Shown here piece by piece: positions 17,637 through 26,434 of a stretch of DNA of 64,000 bases. The translations under genes were made by a program, and so were the position numbers. The DNA is from Brevundimonas sp. (GTDB taxonomy: Bacteria; Pseudomonadota; Alphaproteobacteria; Caulobacterales; Caulobacteraceae): NCBI RefSeq assembly GCF_030682035.1, contig NZ_JAUXQZ010000002.1, positions 109,327 through 173,326 of the forward strand. Reading direction: 5' to 3'. The notes under the pieces were generated by a model. The model made no database searches and had not been told where the DNA came from. It saw only the letters and a program-made list of their open reading frames with translations. The first letter of the stretch is position 1. Each line of letters begins with the position of its first letter.

Positions 17637-19274
17637 ATGCCGACCATAGAAGTTCTGACCGAGCGCGCCGAGGCGGTCTCGCCCCAGACGCCGGGAATCG
17701 ACGTCTTCTCGCGCTTCGAGCGTGAGCCCGACACGCTGGTTATCCCGGTCGTCGAGAACGGACGGCCCGTAGGTCTGGTCGAACGCAACGCTTTCCTGCT
17801 GAAAATCGCCGGCGCCTTCGGCTACGCCCAGTACGCCAATCGCCCGATCCTGCATGTCATGGATCTGGAACCGGCCGTGGTAGAGGCCGGCGTCAGCATC
17901 GACACCTTCTGTGACATCCTGCTGAAAGGCGACCCGGCCGCCTTGACGCGCGGCTTCATCGTCACCCGCGAGGGGCGCTATCATGGCGTCGGCACGGCCG
18001 GCTCCTTGCTGCAGGCCGTCAACGAGCTCCAGCGTCAACAAAACGTCGAGCTGGCGGAGCAAGCCCGCATCCTGACCGACACCCGGACCCAGGCCCTCGC
18101 CTCGGCCCGCGCCAAGAGCCAGTTCCTGACCATCATGAGCCATGAGCTGCGCACGCCGATGAATGGCGTGCTGGCGGTGGCCGAACTGCTTCGCCGCCAA
18201 CCGTTGAACGCCCAGTCTCACGCCCACATCAACACGATCGTGGAATCGTCCGAAACCTTGCTGCGCATTCTCCAGGACGCGCTCGACCTGTCGCGCGCCG
18301 AAGCCGGCGAACTGGAGCTCCATCCGACGGCCACGCCCCTGCGCGCCCTGATGGACGACGTCCAGGCGACCTGGGCTCCGCGGGCTTCGCAGGACAATGT
18401 GACCCTGATGGTGAGCTATGAGGGGGACACCGAACTGGCCGCCGTCGTCGATGGCGCGCGGCTCACCCAGCTGTTCAACAACCTGATCAGCAACGCCCTG
18501 AATTTCGCCCGCAACGGTGTCGTCGAGGCAGGGCTGAAGGCCGTCGCCGACGGCGATCGCATCCGCCTGGAGGCCCGGGTGCGGGACGATGGCGCCGGCA
18601 TTGACGCCGAACGTGTCGATGCGATCTTCGAGCCCTTTGTGCACGGCTCGGGTCAGGACGGCGCGGGCCTGGGCCTGGCCATCTGCCGCCAGATCGTCGA
18701 CCGCATGGGCGGCCGTATCTGGGCCGAGAACAATCCGGGCCGCGGAGCGACCTTCGCCTTCGATCTGGACGTCGAGCGGACCCAGGTCGAAGCCGCTGCG
18801 ACCTCCAATGTCGAAAACTTCGGCGGCGCGGACCTGGCGAGCAATCCCCACATCCTGATCGTCGACGACAATGCAACCAACCGCGTGGTGGCCCAGGCCC
18901 TGTGCGAGATGTTCGGCTGCACCTCCGAGACCGCCGAGGACGGTGTCGAGGCCGTCGAAGCGGTGCAGGAGCGACGTTTCGATCTGATCCTGATGGACAT
19001 CAAGATGCCGCGCATGGACGGCGTCCAGGCGACCCAGGCGATCCGCGCCCTGAACGGTCCAGCGCGCGACATTCCGATCGTCGCCCTGACCGCCAACGCC
19101 GATCCCGACGATGCGAAGAAATATCTCACCATCGGCATGGCCGCCGTCGTCGAGAAGCCGATCAAGCCGGAACGTCTTCGCATGGCCATGAACCTCGCGC
19201 TCGAACAGGCCGCAGCGACCGCCGCCGTTGAGGTTGCTCCGGAGCGCAATCGCAAGAGCCACTCGGTCGCCTGA
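17637..19274 (+). CDS. Hybrid sensor histidine kinase with N-terminal CBS-like domain and C-terminal receiver
   Basis: A 545-residue soluble signalling protein. Residues about 30-130 look like a CBS-type sensory domain (VVENGRPVGLVERNAF, then YANRPILHVMD), similar to those found before diguanylate cyclases. A short coiled coil precedes the HisKA domain with H169 in SHELRTPMNGV. The HATPase_c region follows (NNLISNALNFARNG, DDGAGI, GAGLGLAI). A receiver domain with acceptor Asp about 454 (LMDIKMPRMDG) completes a His-to-Asp relay inside one protein. There is no membrane segment, so it should sense a cytoplasmic signal. It is divergent from queC. The output partner is unknown. Confidence 0.9.
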   Translation: MPTIEVLTERAEAVSPQTPGIDVFSRFEREPDTLVIPVVENGRPVGLVERNAFLLKIAGAFGYAQYANRPILHVMDLEPAVVEAGVSIDTFCDILLKGDPAALTRGFIVTREGRYHGVGTAGSLLQAVNELQRQQNVELAEQARILTDTRTQALASARAKSQFLTIMSHELRTPMNGVLAVAELLRRQPLNAQSHAHINTIVESSETLLRILQDALDLSRAEAGELELHPTATPLRALMDDVQATWAPRASQDNVTLMVSYEGDTELAAVVDGARLTQLFNNLISNALNFARNGVVEAGLKAVADGDRIRLEARVRDDGAGIDAERVDAIFEPFVHGSGQDGAGLGLAICRQIVDRMGGRIWAENNPGRGATFAFDLDVERTQVEAAATSNVENFGGADLASNPHILIVDDNATNRVVAQALCEMFGCTSETAEDGVEAVEAVQERRFDLILMDIKMPRMDGVQATQAIRALNGPARDIPIVALTANADPDDAKKYLTIGMAAVVEKPIKPERLRMAMNLALEQAAATAAVEVAPERNRKSHSVA

Positions 19275-19335
19275 CGCACCGGTTGGTGAATGGGCGCCCT
19301 TGCGCTCATTTCCGCACGGACCGAGAAGCGGACCC

Positions 19336-19809
19336 ATGCGTTCTCCGATCCTCGACATCCTCCCTCAACTGGCCGCCGGCGCCGCCCATACCCACGCGCT
19401 GGGCTTCGTCTACGATAGCCTGGACGGCGACCGGGTCCGCATCCGCGCGCCGTGGCGCGAAGACCTCGTGGGCGATCCAGACACCGGCGTGCTGTCGGGC
19501 GGCCTGGTCACCACCCTGCTGGACCATGTCGGAGGGCTCGCGGTCTGGATCGCTCTTGGGCGATTCGAATCGATCGCCACCCTGGATCTGCGGGTCGACT
19601 ATATGCGGGCGGCCCGGGCACGGCGCGACCTGGTCGCGGAGGCGCGCTGTTACCACCTGACCCGGTCGGTGGCCTTCGTTCGCGCCTGGGCCTTCGAGGA
19701 CAGTCCCGACGATCCCGTCGCCGCGGCCCAGAGCGCCTATATGCTGGCCTCGAGCGCCAGTCGTGGCCTCGGCTCCAATCTCAAGGCCGGCCCGGAGGAC
19801 GGGCGATGA
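19336..19809 (+). CDS. PaaI-like hotdog thioesterase (first of a pair)
   Basis: A 157-residue hotdog-fold protein. The helix entry VLSGGLVTTLLDHVGG with catalytic-type Asp, and the strand LDLRVDYMRAARARRDL, are typical of the PaaI/acyl-CoA thioesterase group that hydrolyses acyl or aryl-CoA. ATG 19336 is chosen as the first start giving the conserved domain length. Its stop overlaps the start of the next thioesterase gene by 4 bases, so the two are co-translated and probably form a heteromer or act on related substrates. The substrate is unknown. Confidence 0.85.
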   Translation: MRSPILDILPQLAAGAAHTHALGFVYDSLDGDRVRIRAPWREDLVGDPDTGVLSGGLVTTLLDHVGGLAVWIALGRFESIATLDLRVDYMRAARARRDLVAEARCYHLTRSVAFVRAWAFEDSPDDPVAAAQSAYMLASSASRGLGSNLKAGPEDGR

Positions 19810-20204
19810 GCGACCTGCTGGACCGCCTGCCCTACGCCCGGTTCCTCGGCCTGACGACCGCGAGCGAAGGACAGGCGCTGACCGTCACCATGCCGTTCTA
19901 CCAGAAGCTGATCGGCAATCCGGTCCTGCCCGCCCTGCATGGGGGATCGACCGCCGCCCTGCTCGAACTGACCGCCGTCGCCCAGGTCGCCGCCCTGTAC
20001 CCCCGGTTGCGACTGCCGAGGCCGATCAATGTCACGGTGGCCTATCTGCGCTCGGGCCGGCCCGTGGATGTCCATGCCCGCGCCCGGATCAGCAAGGCGG
20101 GACGGCGGGTCGCCCACGTTCTGGCCGAAGCCTGGCAGGAAGACGAGACCCAGCCCATCGCCGCCCTGACCGCGCATTTCCTGATGGCGGATGATGACTC
20201 CTAG
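19806..20204 (+). CDS. PaaI-like hotdog thioesterase (second of a pair)
   Basis: A 132-residue hotdog protein starting in an ATGA overlap with the preceding thioesterase gene. The motif ALHGGSTAALLELTAV corresponds to the catalytic HGG-x-(5-9)-D/E helix, here with Glu; INVTVAYLRSGRPVDVHARA is the following strand pair. Tandem hotdog genes of this layout are common in alphaproteobacteria. The substrate is unknown, but an acyl-CoA thioesterase role is the family expectation. Confidence 0.85.
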   Translation: MSDLLDRLPYARFLGLTTASEGQALTVTMPFYQKLIGNPVLPALHGGSTAALLELTAVAQVAALYPRLRLPRPINVTVAYLRSGRPVDVHARARISKAGRRVAHVLAEAWQEDETQPIAALTAHFLMADDDS

Positions 20205-20234
20205 TTGCATTTGATTGCAACCTGTGCTGGTTTT

Positions 20235-20261
20235 CCTCTCGTGACGCGAGGTCACGAGAGG
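20235..20261 (+). promoter_or_regulatory. Perfect 11-bp hairpin covering the ribosome binding site
   Basis: CCTCTCGTGAC (20235-20245) pairs perfectly with GTCACGAGAGG (20251-20261) around loop GCGAG. The 3' arm contains AGAGG, the likely Shine-Dalgarno for the ATG at 20269, only 7 bases further on. If folded in mRNA it would hide the ribosome binding site; as DNA it is also a good operator palindrome. A second small palindrome, GTTGCA...TGCAAC, lies at 20204-20221. Confidence 0.6.
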
Positions 20262-20268
20262 ATCAAGC

Positions 20269-20658
20269 ATGTCCAGACTGTCTGTCGGCGAAGCTCTCGC
20301 CGCACGCCTTTACGCCGCAGAATCAGCAATTGATCAGGCCCTGATCGAAACCGCGACCCTGGCGGCGGCCCTGCCCACAGCACGCGCCGAGGCTTGGCTA
20401 TCCGCCGTGACTGGCCAACGCGCCTTTGCGGGCGCCGCCGCCACCATCAGCGCCCTCTCTGACGCGCGGGCCCATATCGTCCAGACCCACAACACCCTGA
20501 CCGCCCTCGCCCGCAACCTGGGCCTGGAGGCTCTGGCGGTCGGTCCATTGGACAAGCCCGGGGACGGTCCGCCGATCGGCGGGGGTGGCGGTGATGGCCC
20601 CGGGGTCGCGCCGGACGTGGTCAACAAATCCCTACCAAGCAAGACCTCGATATGTTAA
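20269..20658 (+). CDS. Hypothetical helical protein (tandem paralogue 1)
   Basis: A 129-residue protein with no signal peptide. Residues 5-85 are alanine-rich and helical; residues about 95-115 are a Gly/Pro linker (PPIGGGGGDGPG). Residues 16-86 align by eye with the next gene: shared A..A.D.A...A.TL, G at the mid-point, A...I..LS.AR...V..H and LG. I do not recognise the family; a phasin-like or small regulatory helical bundle is only a guess. Its start lies 7 bases after a perfect hairpin that covers its ribosome binding site. Confidence 0.6.
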   Translation: MSRLSVGEALAARLYAAESAIDQALIETATLAAALPTARAEAWLSAVTGQRAFAGAAATISALSDARAHIVQTHNTLTALARNLGLEALAVGPLDKPGDGPPIGGGGGDGPGVAPDVVNKSLPSKTSIC

Positions 20659-20691
20659 CGAGTTGTTCATCAGTTCCAGTGGGAGGCTTAC

Positions 20692-21024
20692 ATGATCAAG
20701 ACGGAAGTTATCGCCAGCGTCGCCGGCGACCTGAATTCGACCGAACACGCTGTTGACGCCGCCATCGCGCGCGCCACCACCCTGGTGCAATCGATGATCG
20801 GCGGTCGCGCCGCTCTCAATCTTTCGCCGGTCGTCGGCGCCGAGGCCCAGCAGAAGGCCATGGAAGCGATCGCCAGCCTGAGCGCCGCGCGTCAGGCTAT
20901 GGTGGCCTGCCACGCCGAGATGGCCAAGGATCACCGTCGTCTGGGCTATGGCGTCTACGCCGGTATCGAGGAAAAGGGCCCGCGGCCCAGCGCGATCGGC
21001 GAGCATCGTCTCCGCGCGGTTTAA
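20692..21024 (+). CDS. Hypothetical helical protein (tandem paralogue 2)
   Basis: A 110-residue protein with a good ribosome binding site (GGGAGG, 6 bases before the ATG). It is alpha-helical with no signal peptide or membrane segment. It resembles the preceding gene (20269-20658), with the same LSAARQAMVACHAEMAKD pattern, but has a charged C-terminus (KGPRPSAIGEHRLRAV) instead of the Gly-rich tail. The leader contains TTAACGAGTTGTTCA (20655-20669), a 7-of-8 match to the CtrA half-site arrangement TTAA-N7-TTAA. Function is not recognised. Confidence 0.6.
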   Translation: MIKTEVIASVAGDLNSTEHAVDAAIARATTLVQSMIGGRAALNLSPVVGAEAQQKAMEAIASLSAARQAMVACHAEMAKDHRRLGYGVYAGIEEKGPRPSAIGEHRLRAV

Positions 21025-21111
21025 TTCGACGTAGTATCCGCCAGCGGTCATTCCCGCTGGTGCTGACTTAAGGCACTATCGCCCCCATGCTTGCCGCTTG
21101 GGGGCGATTCT

Positions 21112-21540
21112 ATGTTTGAGACGATATACGCCCAGCTCCTTCTGGCAGTCGCGATCCTCGTCATCACATTCGCCTTCGTGAAGGGCGACGAGCCTGAGCG
21201 ACTGGCGGCTGCGGCCTACACGATGTGCACCCTTGCCACAGTGATGCTCGGGGATGGCTCCAGCCCGAGCGTCCCGCGCTGGGGGTTTATGGGGATCGAG
21301 ATCGTACTGTTGGTCGTGTTCGTCGGAATCGCCTGGAAGAGCCAGCGGAACTGGCTCATCTGGGCCGCCGCCGCTCAGGTCTTGACCGTCACCTCCCACG
21401 TTCTGATCGTGGCGAACCTCCGACCGCCCCGCGACGCGGTCGCCGCCGTCATCAACATGTCCAGCTATGGGGTGTTGATCGCCATGGCCATCGGCACCTT
21501 CTGGGCGTGGCAGGAGCGCCGCGCGGCCGGACTGAAGTAG
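21112..21540 (+). CDS. Four-helix membrane protein, unknown function (tandem paralogue A)
   Basis: A 142-residue protein with about four membrane helices: AQLLLAVAILVITFAFV, a second near residues 30-45, GIEIVLLVVFVGIAW, and MSSYGVLIAMAIGTFWAW. The motif KGDEPER after helix 1 and the end WxERRxxGL are shared with the next gene. ATG 21112 has GGGGGC 6 bases upstream. I do not recognise a family; the lack of catalytic motifs suggests a small structural or signalling membrane protein. Confidence 0.65.
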   Translation: MFETIYAQLLLAVAILVITFAFVKGDEPERLAAAAYTMCTLATVMLGDGSSPSVPRWGFMGIEIVLLVVFVGIAWKSQRNWLIWAAAAQVLTVTSHVLIVANLRPPRDAVAAVINMSSYGVLIAMAIGTFWAWQERRAAGLK

Positions 21541-21583
21541 GCTGGACGGCCTGATCGGAAACCGTCAGCGAAAGACGAAGCGA

Positions 21584-22012
21584 TTGCTTGACACCCTGCA
21601 GACCCAGATCGGGGCCGCGATCACAGTCTTGGTCGTCGCCTTCGCCTTTCTGAAAGGCGACGAGCCGGAGCGGATCGGGGGCGGCGCCTATGTGTTGGCC
21701 TGGTTCGCCAGCCTGCTGATCCAGGACGACGGGGCCGGCACCGGCGTCCAATGGGGGCTGATGGGCGTCGATTTCGTCCTGATGGCCGTCTATGCGGGAT
21801 TGAGCTGGAAATCCCGTCGGGCCTGGCCTGTCTGGGCGTCGGGGCTGCAGGCGCTGATCGTCATGAGCCACCTGCTGACCCTGGTCGATATCCGCCCGCC
21901 GCTCATGGCCTTCTATGCGGTGATGAACCTGGCCAGCTACGGCATCCTGCTGGCCTTGGCCATCGGCGCCTTCCGGGCGTGGCATGAGCGCCGCGTCATC
22001 GGGCTGGAATAG
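21584..22012 (+). CDS. Four-helix membrane protein, unknown function (tandem paralogue B)
   Basis: A 142-residue protein, the same length as the upstream gene and clearly its paralogue: FAF(V/L)KGDEPER, a Trp-Gly-(F/L)-Met-Gly block, a WKS(Q/R)R loop, the pattern SH(V/L)L, RPP, and a C-terminal SYG(V/I)L segment ending in ERRxxGL. It starts at TTG 21584 with only a weak GAAG upstream, so expression may be low. The two genes are 43 bases apart, and the pair follows another tandem pair at 20269-21024. Confidence 0.62.
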   Translation: MLDTLQTQIGAAITVLVVAFAFLKGDEPERIGGGAYVLAWFASLLIQDDGAGTGVQWGLMGVDFVLMAVYAGLSWKSRRAWPVWASGLQALIVMSHLLTLVDIRPPLMAFYAVMNLASYGILLALAIGAFRAWHERRVIGLE

Positions 22013-22086
22013 TCAACCGGCGTTGATCCGGAAGGCATTTATTCCTATATTGCCGTCGAATCGACCGTCCGGTCTGCGGTGAACAC

Positions 22087-22722
22087 ATGCCCCTCTCTCA
22101 CGCCCAACTCTGGAAGGCGATCGACGGCCTGGCCCGTCATGAGGGGCTCAGTGTCTCGGCCCTGGCCAGGCGGGCCGGACTGGACGCCACCAGTTTCAAT
22201 CCGTCCAAACGGTTCGGACCGGGCGAGCCCGCGCGCCCGCGCTGGCCCTCCACCGAAAGCCTGACGCGGATCCTCACGGCGACAGGGCTGTCGCTGGGCG
22301 ACTTCGCGGCCTTGGCCCACGACGCCATCGAACGGCCGTCGACCGTACCCATGCTGGGCATGGCCCAGGCGGGGCAGGACGGCTTTTTCGATGATGCGGG
22401 CCTGCCGGTCGGCGACGGCTGGGAGCAGACCGACCTGCCCCGCCCAAAGGACAGCCTGCTGAGCCTGCGCATCGTCGGGGACTCGATGGCTCCCCTGTAT
22501 CGCGAGGGCGACCGGGTGATCGTTGACCGCGACGCGACGGAGGCGCGCAAGGGCGACCGGGTGGTCGTGCGCACCACGGGCGGAGAAACCCTGGCCAAGG
22601 AGGTGGCGGCGCTGACGGCAAAAGTCGTCACGCTCGCTTCGGTCAATCCCGCCTATGAGCCGCGCACCCTGGGTCGCAAGGAGATCGTGTGGATGGGCAG
22701 GATCCTCTGGGTGAGCCAGTGA
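22087..22722 (+). CDS. HTH-S24 (LexA/CI-like) transcriptional regulator
   Basis: A 211-residue protein. The N-terminal half is a helix-turn-helix (LSVSALARRAGLDATSFNPS) followed by a helix with LTRILTATGLSLGDFAAL. The C-terminal S24 peptidase-like domain has the nucleophile Ser in VGDSMAPLYREGDRVIVD and the Lys in ETLAKEV; a possible Ala-Gly self-cleavage site is in LGMAQAGQDGFFD. It is like phage CI or LexA-type repressors that lose DNA binding on RecA-stimulated cleavage, and similar chromosomal proteins are widespread in alphaproteobacteria. Targets are unknown; there is no divergent partner gene. Confidence 0.85.
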   Translation: MPLSHAQLWKAIDGLARHEGLSVSALARRAGLDATSFNPSKRFGPGEPARPRWPSTESLTRILTATGLSLGDFAALAHDAIERPSTVPMLGMAQAGQDGFFDDAGLPVGDGWEQTDLPRPKDSLLSLRIVGDSMAPLYREGDRVIVDRDATEARKGDRVVVRTTGGETLAKEVAALTAKVVTLASVNPAYEPRTLGRKEIVWMGRILWVSQ

Positions 22723-22733
22723 TTTGGGCCGCG

Positions 22734-22757
22734 GTCAAAAGGCTCCGCCTTTTCGAC
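22734..22757. terminator. Hairpin between convergent genes
   Basis: AAAAGGC and GCCTTTT (22737-22743 and 22747-22753, loop TCC) are extended by GTC/GAC. It lies 12 bases after the S24 gene stop and ends in a short T-run, so it can terminate transcription from either side. A second imperfect stem (about 22800-22822) followed on the minus strand by TTTTCCTTTTT probably ends the SH3-protein transcript. Confidence 0.55.
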
Positions 22758-22848
22758 CCGACACGGCCAAGCGCTTCGCGCGGCGTCCAAAAAGGAAAAG
22801 ACCGCCCCCTTTCGGAAGCGGCCTCTTCATTGCGCGGCTGGACGCGCC

Positions 22849-23322
22849 TTAGTTGGTGGTGACGTAGCGGGCGTTGACCCAACCGCCACCGGCGATCTGA
22901 ACCCATTCGCCCTGCGAACCAACGGCGCTGAACGACTGGCCGGCGCGCAAGGTACCGGCCTGGCGATAGTTGGTGCCGGGGCCCGAGCGGATGCGCAGGT
23001 TGGACGTGGCGCGATAGGCCCCGCCCGAAGTGGCGCTGGTGGCGCGGGCGCGTTGCTGGTTGCAGCCGATGTAGGAACCGGCGGCAGCGCCGGCGCCCGC
23101 GCCGACCACGGCGCCGAGGGTGCGTTCATTGTCCGACACCTGGCTGCCGGCCAGGGCGCCGAGCACGCCGCCGATCATGGCGCCCGCGCGTTGGCGGCCG
23201 CCGGGAGCGTCGCAGTTGGTGACGCCGTTGGCCTGCTGGGCCATCGAGGCGGTCGGGACCGCTGTGACCAGCGCCGCCAGGGCGGCGGCGGTGATCAGGG
23301 TGGATTTCAAAATCTTCGACAT
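22849..23322 (-). CDS. Secreted SH3b-domain protein with glycine-zipper
   Basis: A 157-residue exported protein. The signal peptide (residues 1-29) ends ASMAQ. A glycine-zipper segment (AGAMIGGVLGALAGSQV, then GAVVGAGAGAAAGSYIGC) spans about 45-90, and the C-terminal bacterial SH3 domain (NLRIRSGPGTNYRQAG, QGEWVQIAGGGWVNARYV) about 108-157. Such proteins sit in the periplasm or outer membrane and the SH3b part probably contacts peptidoglycan. A second ATG four codons upstream at 23334 is possible. Confidence 0.85.
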   Translation of the reverse strand: MSKILKSTLITAAALAALVTAVPTASMAQQANGVTNCDAPGGRQRAGAMIGGVLGALAGSQVSDNERTLGAVVGAGAGAAAGSYIGCNQQRARATSATSGGAYRATSNLRIRSGPGTNYRQAGTLRAGQSFSAVGSQGEWVQIAGGGWVNARYVTTN

Positions 23323-23446
23323 GGCTCTCTCCATTCATCGAGGTTGGTCGATGGCAGGGAGAATGCGCGACCACGGATGAAGGCTCCCGGAGCGCCGCCG
23401 TTATATTGGGTTCATGTACGTTAGCGCACAGGCCGAAGCCTTATTG

Positions 23447-25120
23447 TCACGCTTCGGCCAGCCGTCCGTACGCCCCCGCCTCGATCAACTGGATCGTCTG
23501 CGGCAGGCCATAGATGGCCGCGAACGAGCCGAAGCGTGGGCCTTGGGACGCGCCCAGCAGAACTTCGTACAGCGCCCCGAACCATCCACGCAGGGGTTCA
23601 AAGGCATGCGCCTTGCCCACCGCATAGACCTCGGTCTGGATCCGTTCGCCGTCGGTCGTATCGGCCGGCAGGGCCTTTAACCGCGCCGCGAGGTCCAGCA
23701 GCGCCGCCTTCTCCCTGTCATGGGGCGCCCGGTACGACTTTGTCGGCTTCACGAAGTCCTCGTAGTAGTTCAGCGCATGGCCCATCAGCCGGTCGAGCAT
23801 CGGCTCGGTCTCCGGCGTCGCCTCGGGCAGATACTTCGCGAAATAGGCCCACAGCTGGTTCTTGTCCGACGCGTTGGCCACGGCGACGAGGTTCAGCAGC
23901 AGGGCGAACGACACCGGCGAAGTGTGCGTCGGCGGCGACCCGGCGTGGATCGACCAGACGGCGTTGTCGATCCGCTTGGCCGGCTCCTGCGTCTTGTAGG
24001 CCTCGATGGCCGCCAGCCAGTCGTCGATGGCCCGCGGGATGACGTTGAAATGCAGGCTCTTGGCCGATTTCGGCGACTGGAACATGTACCAGCTCAAGGA
24101 CTCCGGCGTGCCGTAGCGCAGCCATTCGTCCATGGTCAGGCCATTGCCCTTCGATTTGGAGATTTTGCGGCCCTCGACGTCGAGGAAGAGCTCGAAATTG
24201 AATCCCTCGGGCGGCACACCGCCCAGGGCGCGACAGATCTTGCCACTCTCGCGCACGCTCTCGATCAGATCCTTGCCCGCCATCTCGTAGTCGACGTCCA
24301 GCGCCGTCCAGCGCATGGCCCAGTCGGGCTTCCACTGCAGCTTTACATGGCCGCCGGTGACCGGAACCATCGTCGTCCCCGCCGTCGGGTCGTCGAACGT
24401 GATGGTCCCCGCCTCGATGTCGCGCTCCAGGGTCGGGACCTGCAGCACATGGCCGGTGGCGGGGCTGACCGGCAGGAAGGGTGAATAGGTGGCGCGCCGC
24501 TCCTCGCCCAGCGTCGGCAGCATGATCGCCTGCACTGCGTCGAACCGCGCCAGCAGGGTCAGCAGCGTCGCGTCGAACCGGCCCGACTTGTACTGTTCCG
24601 TCGAGGACAGAAATTCGTAGTCGAAGCCGAAGCCGTCGAGGAAGGCGCGCAGGCGGGCGTTGTTGTGCGCCCCGAAGCTGTCGTGCGTCCCGAAGGGGTC
24701 GCGCACCACGGTCAGCGGCTTGTGCAGGTCCTCGGCCAGCATCTCGGGGTGGGGAATGCCCTCGGGGACCTTGCGGAGCCCGTCCATGTCGTCGCTGAAC
24801 GCAATCAGCCGCGTCGGCCAGTGATCGCCGGTCAGGGCGCGGAAGGCGTTGCGCACCATGGTCGTGCGCGCCACCTCGCCGAAGGTGCCCATATGCGGCA
24901 GGCCGGACGGACCGTAGCCGGTCTCGAAGATGACGGGCCGTTGCAAGGCCGCGAAGGTGGCCAGCGCCTCGTCCGCCTTGCCGGCGTCGATCAGCAGCTT
25001 CGCCGCGTTGCGCTCGGCGTCCGACAGCCGCTTCTTCAGCACATGGGCCAGAAGATTGCGGGCCTGTTCGAACGGCCAGGATTTGGCCTCGCGCGCGAGG
25101 GTTTCGAGGTTCTGCAGCAT
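23447..25120 (-). CDS. lysK: Lysine--tRNA ligase, class I
   Basis: A 557-residue class I aminoacyl-tRNA synthetase charging tRNA-Lys. Class I signatures are clear: a HIGH-like [13 protein letters not shown] near residue 70 and the KMSKS-like KISKSKGN. Most bacteria use the unrelated class II LysS; the class I form is typical of archaea and alphaproteobacteria, which fits the proposed host. The length is usual and the C-terminal helical anticodon-binding domain is complete. No T-box is seen upstream. Confidence 0.95.
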   Translation of the reverse strand: MLQNLETLAREAKSWPFEQARNLLAHVLKKRLSDAERNAAKLLIDAGKADEALATFAALQRPVIFETGYGPSGLPHMGTFGEVARTTMVRNAFRALTGDHWPTRLIAFSDDMDGLRKVPEGIPHPEMLAEDLHKPLTVVRDPFGTHDSFGAHNNARLRAFLDGFGFDYEFLSSTEQYKSGRFDATLLTLLARFDAVQAIMLPTLGEERRATYSPFLPVSPATGHVLQVPTLERDIEAGTITFDDPTAGTTMVPVTGGHVKLQWKPDWAMRWTALDVDYEMAGKDLIESVRESGKICRALGGVPPEGFNFELFLDVEGRKISKSKGNGLTMDEWLRYGTPESLSWYMFQSPKSAKSLHFNVIPRAIDDWLAAIEAYKTQEPAKRIDNAVWSIHAGSPPTHTSPVSFALLLNLVAVANASDKNQLWAYFAKYLPEATPETEPMLDRLMGHALNYYEDFVKPTKSYRAPHDREKAALLDLAARLKALPADTTDGERIQTEVYAVGKAHAFEPLRGWFGALYEVLLGASQGPRFGSFAAIYGLPQTIQLIEAGAYGRLAEA

Positions 25121-25185
25121 GAGGCGCGGTTTGCAGGGTCAGGGGCGTGGGGTCAACGTCCCGCTTCGTATCGCCGCAAGCGGCG

Positions 25186-26280
25186 TCAGGGTCGTGGGAA
25201 GGTCAGCTTGAACCGGGCCCCGTTGCCACTGTCCTTCTGCTTACAGGCAAGCGTGCCGCCCAGTTGCGCCGTGAGGCTGACGACGACCTTCATCCCGAGG
25301 CCTGAGCTGGTGCGCGGATCGAACCCTTCCGGCAGGGGTGGCCCGTCGTTCGCTACGCAGAGGTCGTACACCCCATTGACGAGGCGGTACTCGACGTCGA
25401 TCTCACCCTTGCCGTATTTGGCCGCGTTTGTGATCAGCTCGTTGGCGATCAGACCGAGCGACTGCACCGCCGCCGAGGGCAACGGGGCCTCCGCCCCCTC
25501 GACACGGATCGGGCGGTCCAGGGCATCCGACAGATCGGCGCAGAGCCGCCGCAGGAAGGCGAAGGCCTCAATATCCTGACCCGGTTCAGCGTAGAAATTC
25601 CGATGAACCTGAGCCACCGCCGCGACGCGGTTGGCGGCGATCTGCAACTGCGCCGAGGCGTCCATCAGGCCGGGCGCACGGCTTTGCATGGCCAGCAGAG
25701 AGGAGACGAACTGCAGGCTGTTGGCCACGCGATGGTCGATCTCGCGTGACATCAGATCGGCGTGCGAAACCGCCTGCCGCGACGCCCGCCTGAGCTCCAA
25801 CTGATCCATGACGACCGAGGCGAGGTCGGTCAGGTCGGCCATGGCCGCCTCATCGAGATCTCGAGGCTGGAAGTCGAGGACGCACAGGGTCCCCAGATTA
25901 AAGCCCTCATGGGTGGTCAGTGGTGCGGCGGCGTAGAAGCGCAATCCGAAATCCCCCGCGACGAGCGGATTGGCAAGCGAGCGGGGATCCAGCGAGGCAT
26001 CGGTCAACGCATAGGACGCGTTGGACATGATTGCGGACGAACAGAGACCGGGCAGGCGTTCGATCTCGGTGACGTCAAGGCCGTGGTGCGACTTGAACCA
26101 GATGCGGTCGTGATCGACGATGCTGATGATGGCGATCGGCGTCCTGAACCTGCGGGCCGCAATGGCGGCGATGCGATCGAACGACCCATCCGGTGGCGTA
26201 TCGAGGATGTCATAGCGCTTGACCGCCGCGAGGCGCAGCGCCTCGCGGCGTTCGTCGATGACATCAATCGAGGCGGACAT
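25186..26280 (-). CDS. GAF-domain sensor histidine kinase (HisKA_2 family)
   Basis: A 364-residue soluble kinase. The GAF domain covers about 20-160 (RRFRTPIAIISIVDHDRIWF, then PLTTHEGFNLGTLCVLD). It lacks the bilin-type Cys position in an obvious place, so it probably senses a small molecule or redox state rather than light. The HisKA_2 dimerisation domain follows with H183 in EIDHRVANSLQFVSSLL, then HATPase_c (ANELITNAAKYG, SSGLGMKVV). Kinases of this family in alphaproteobacteria often act in the general stress (PhyR) pathway, but no partner is near, so that link is speculative. Confidence 0.88.
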   Translation of the reverse strand: MSASIDVIDERREALRLAAVKRYDILDTPPDGSFDRIAAIAARRFRTPIAIISIVDHDRIWFKSHHGLDVTEIERLPGLCSSAIMSNASYALTDASLDPRSLANPLVAGDFGLRFYAAAPLTTHEGFNLGTLCVLDFQPRDLDEAAMADLTDLASVVMDQLELRRASRQAVSHADLMSREIDHRVANSLQFVSSLLAMQSRAPGLMDASAQLQIAANRVAAVAQVHRNFYAEPGQDIEAFAFLRRLCADLSDALDRPIRVEGAEAPLPSAAVQSLGLIANELITNAAKYGKGEIDVEYRLVNGVYDLCVANDGPPLPEGFDPRTSSGLGMKVVVSLTAQLGGTLACKQKDSGNGARFKLTFPRP

Positions 26281-26385
26281 TCAACGATCTCATATCGGCG
26301 AGGAGAGATTACTAATGCCACCAGGTCAAAATCGGCAACAGCAAGCGCCACGACAGCGTCCGATAAACGGGGCCGGATGGAGCCG

Positions 26386-26410
26386 GTTCCGGCGGCTTGA
26401 CCGCCGGAAC
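26386..26410. other. Perfect 10-bp hairpin upstream of queA
   Basis: GTTCCGGCGG (26386-26395) pairs with CCGCCGGAAC (26401-26410) around loop CTTGA, 24 bases upstream of the queA start and between divergent genes. There is no T-run and no riboswitch consensus. It may be a leader hairpin or operator. Confidence 0.45.
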
Positions 26411-26434
26411 GCCTCATGCGCTTAACGCCGCCTC

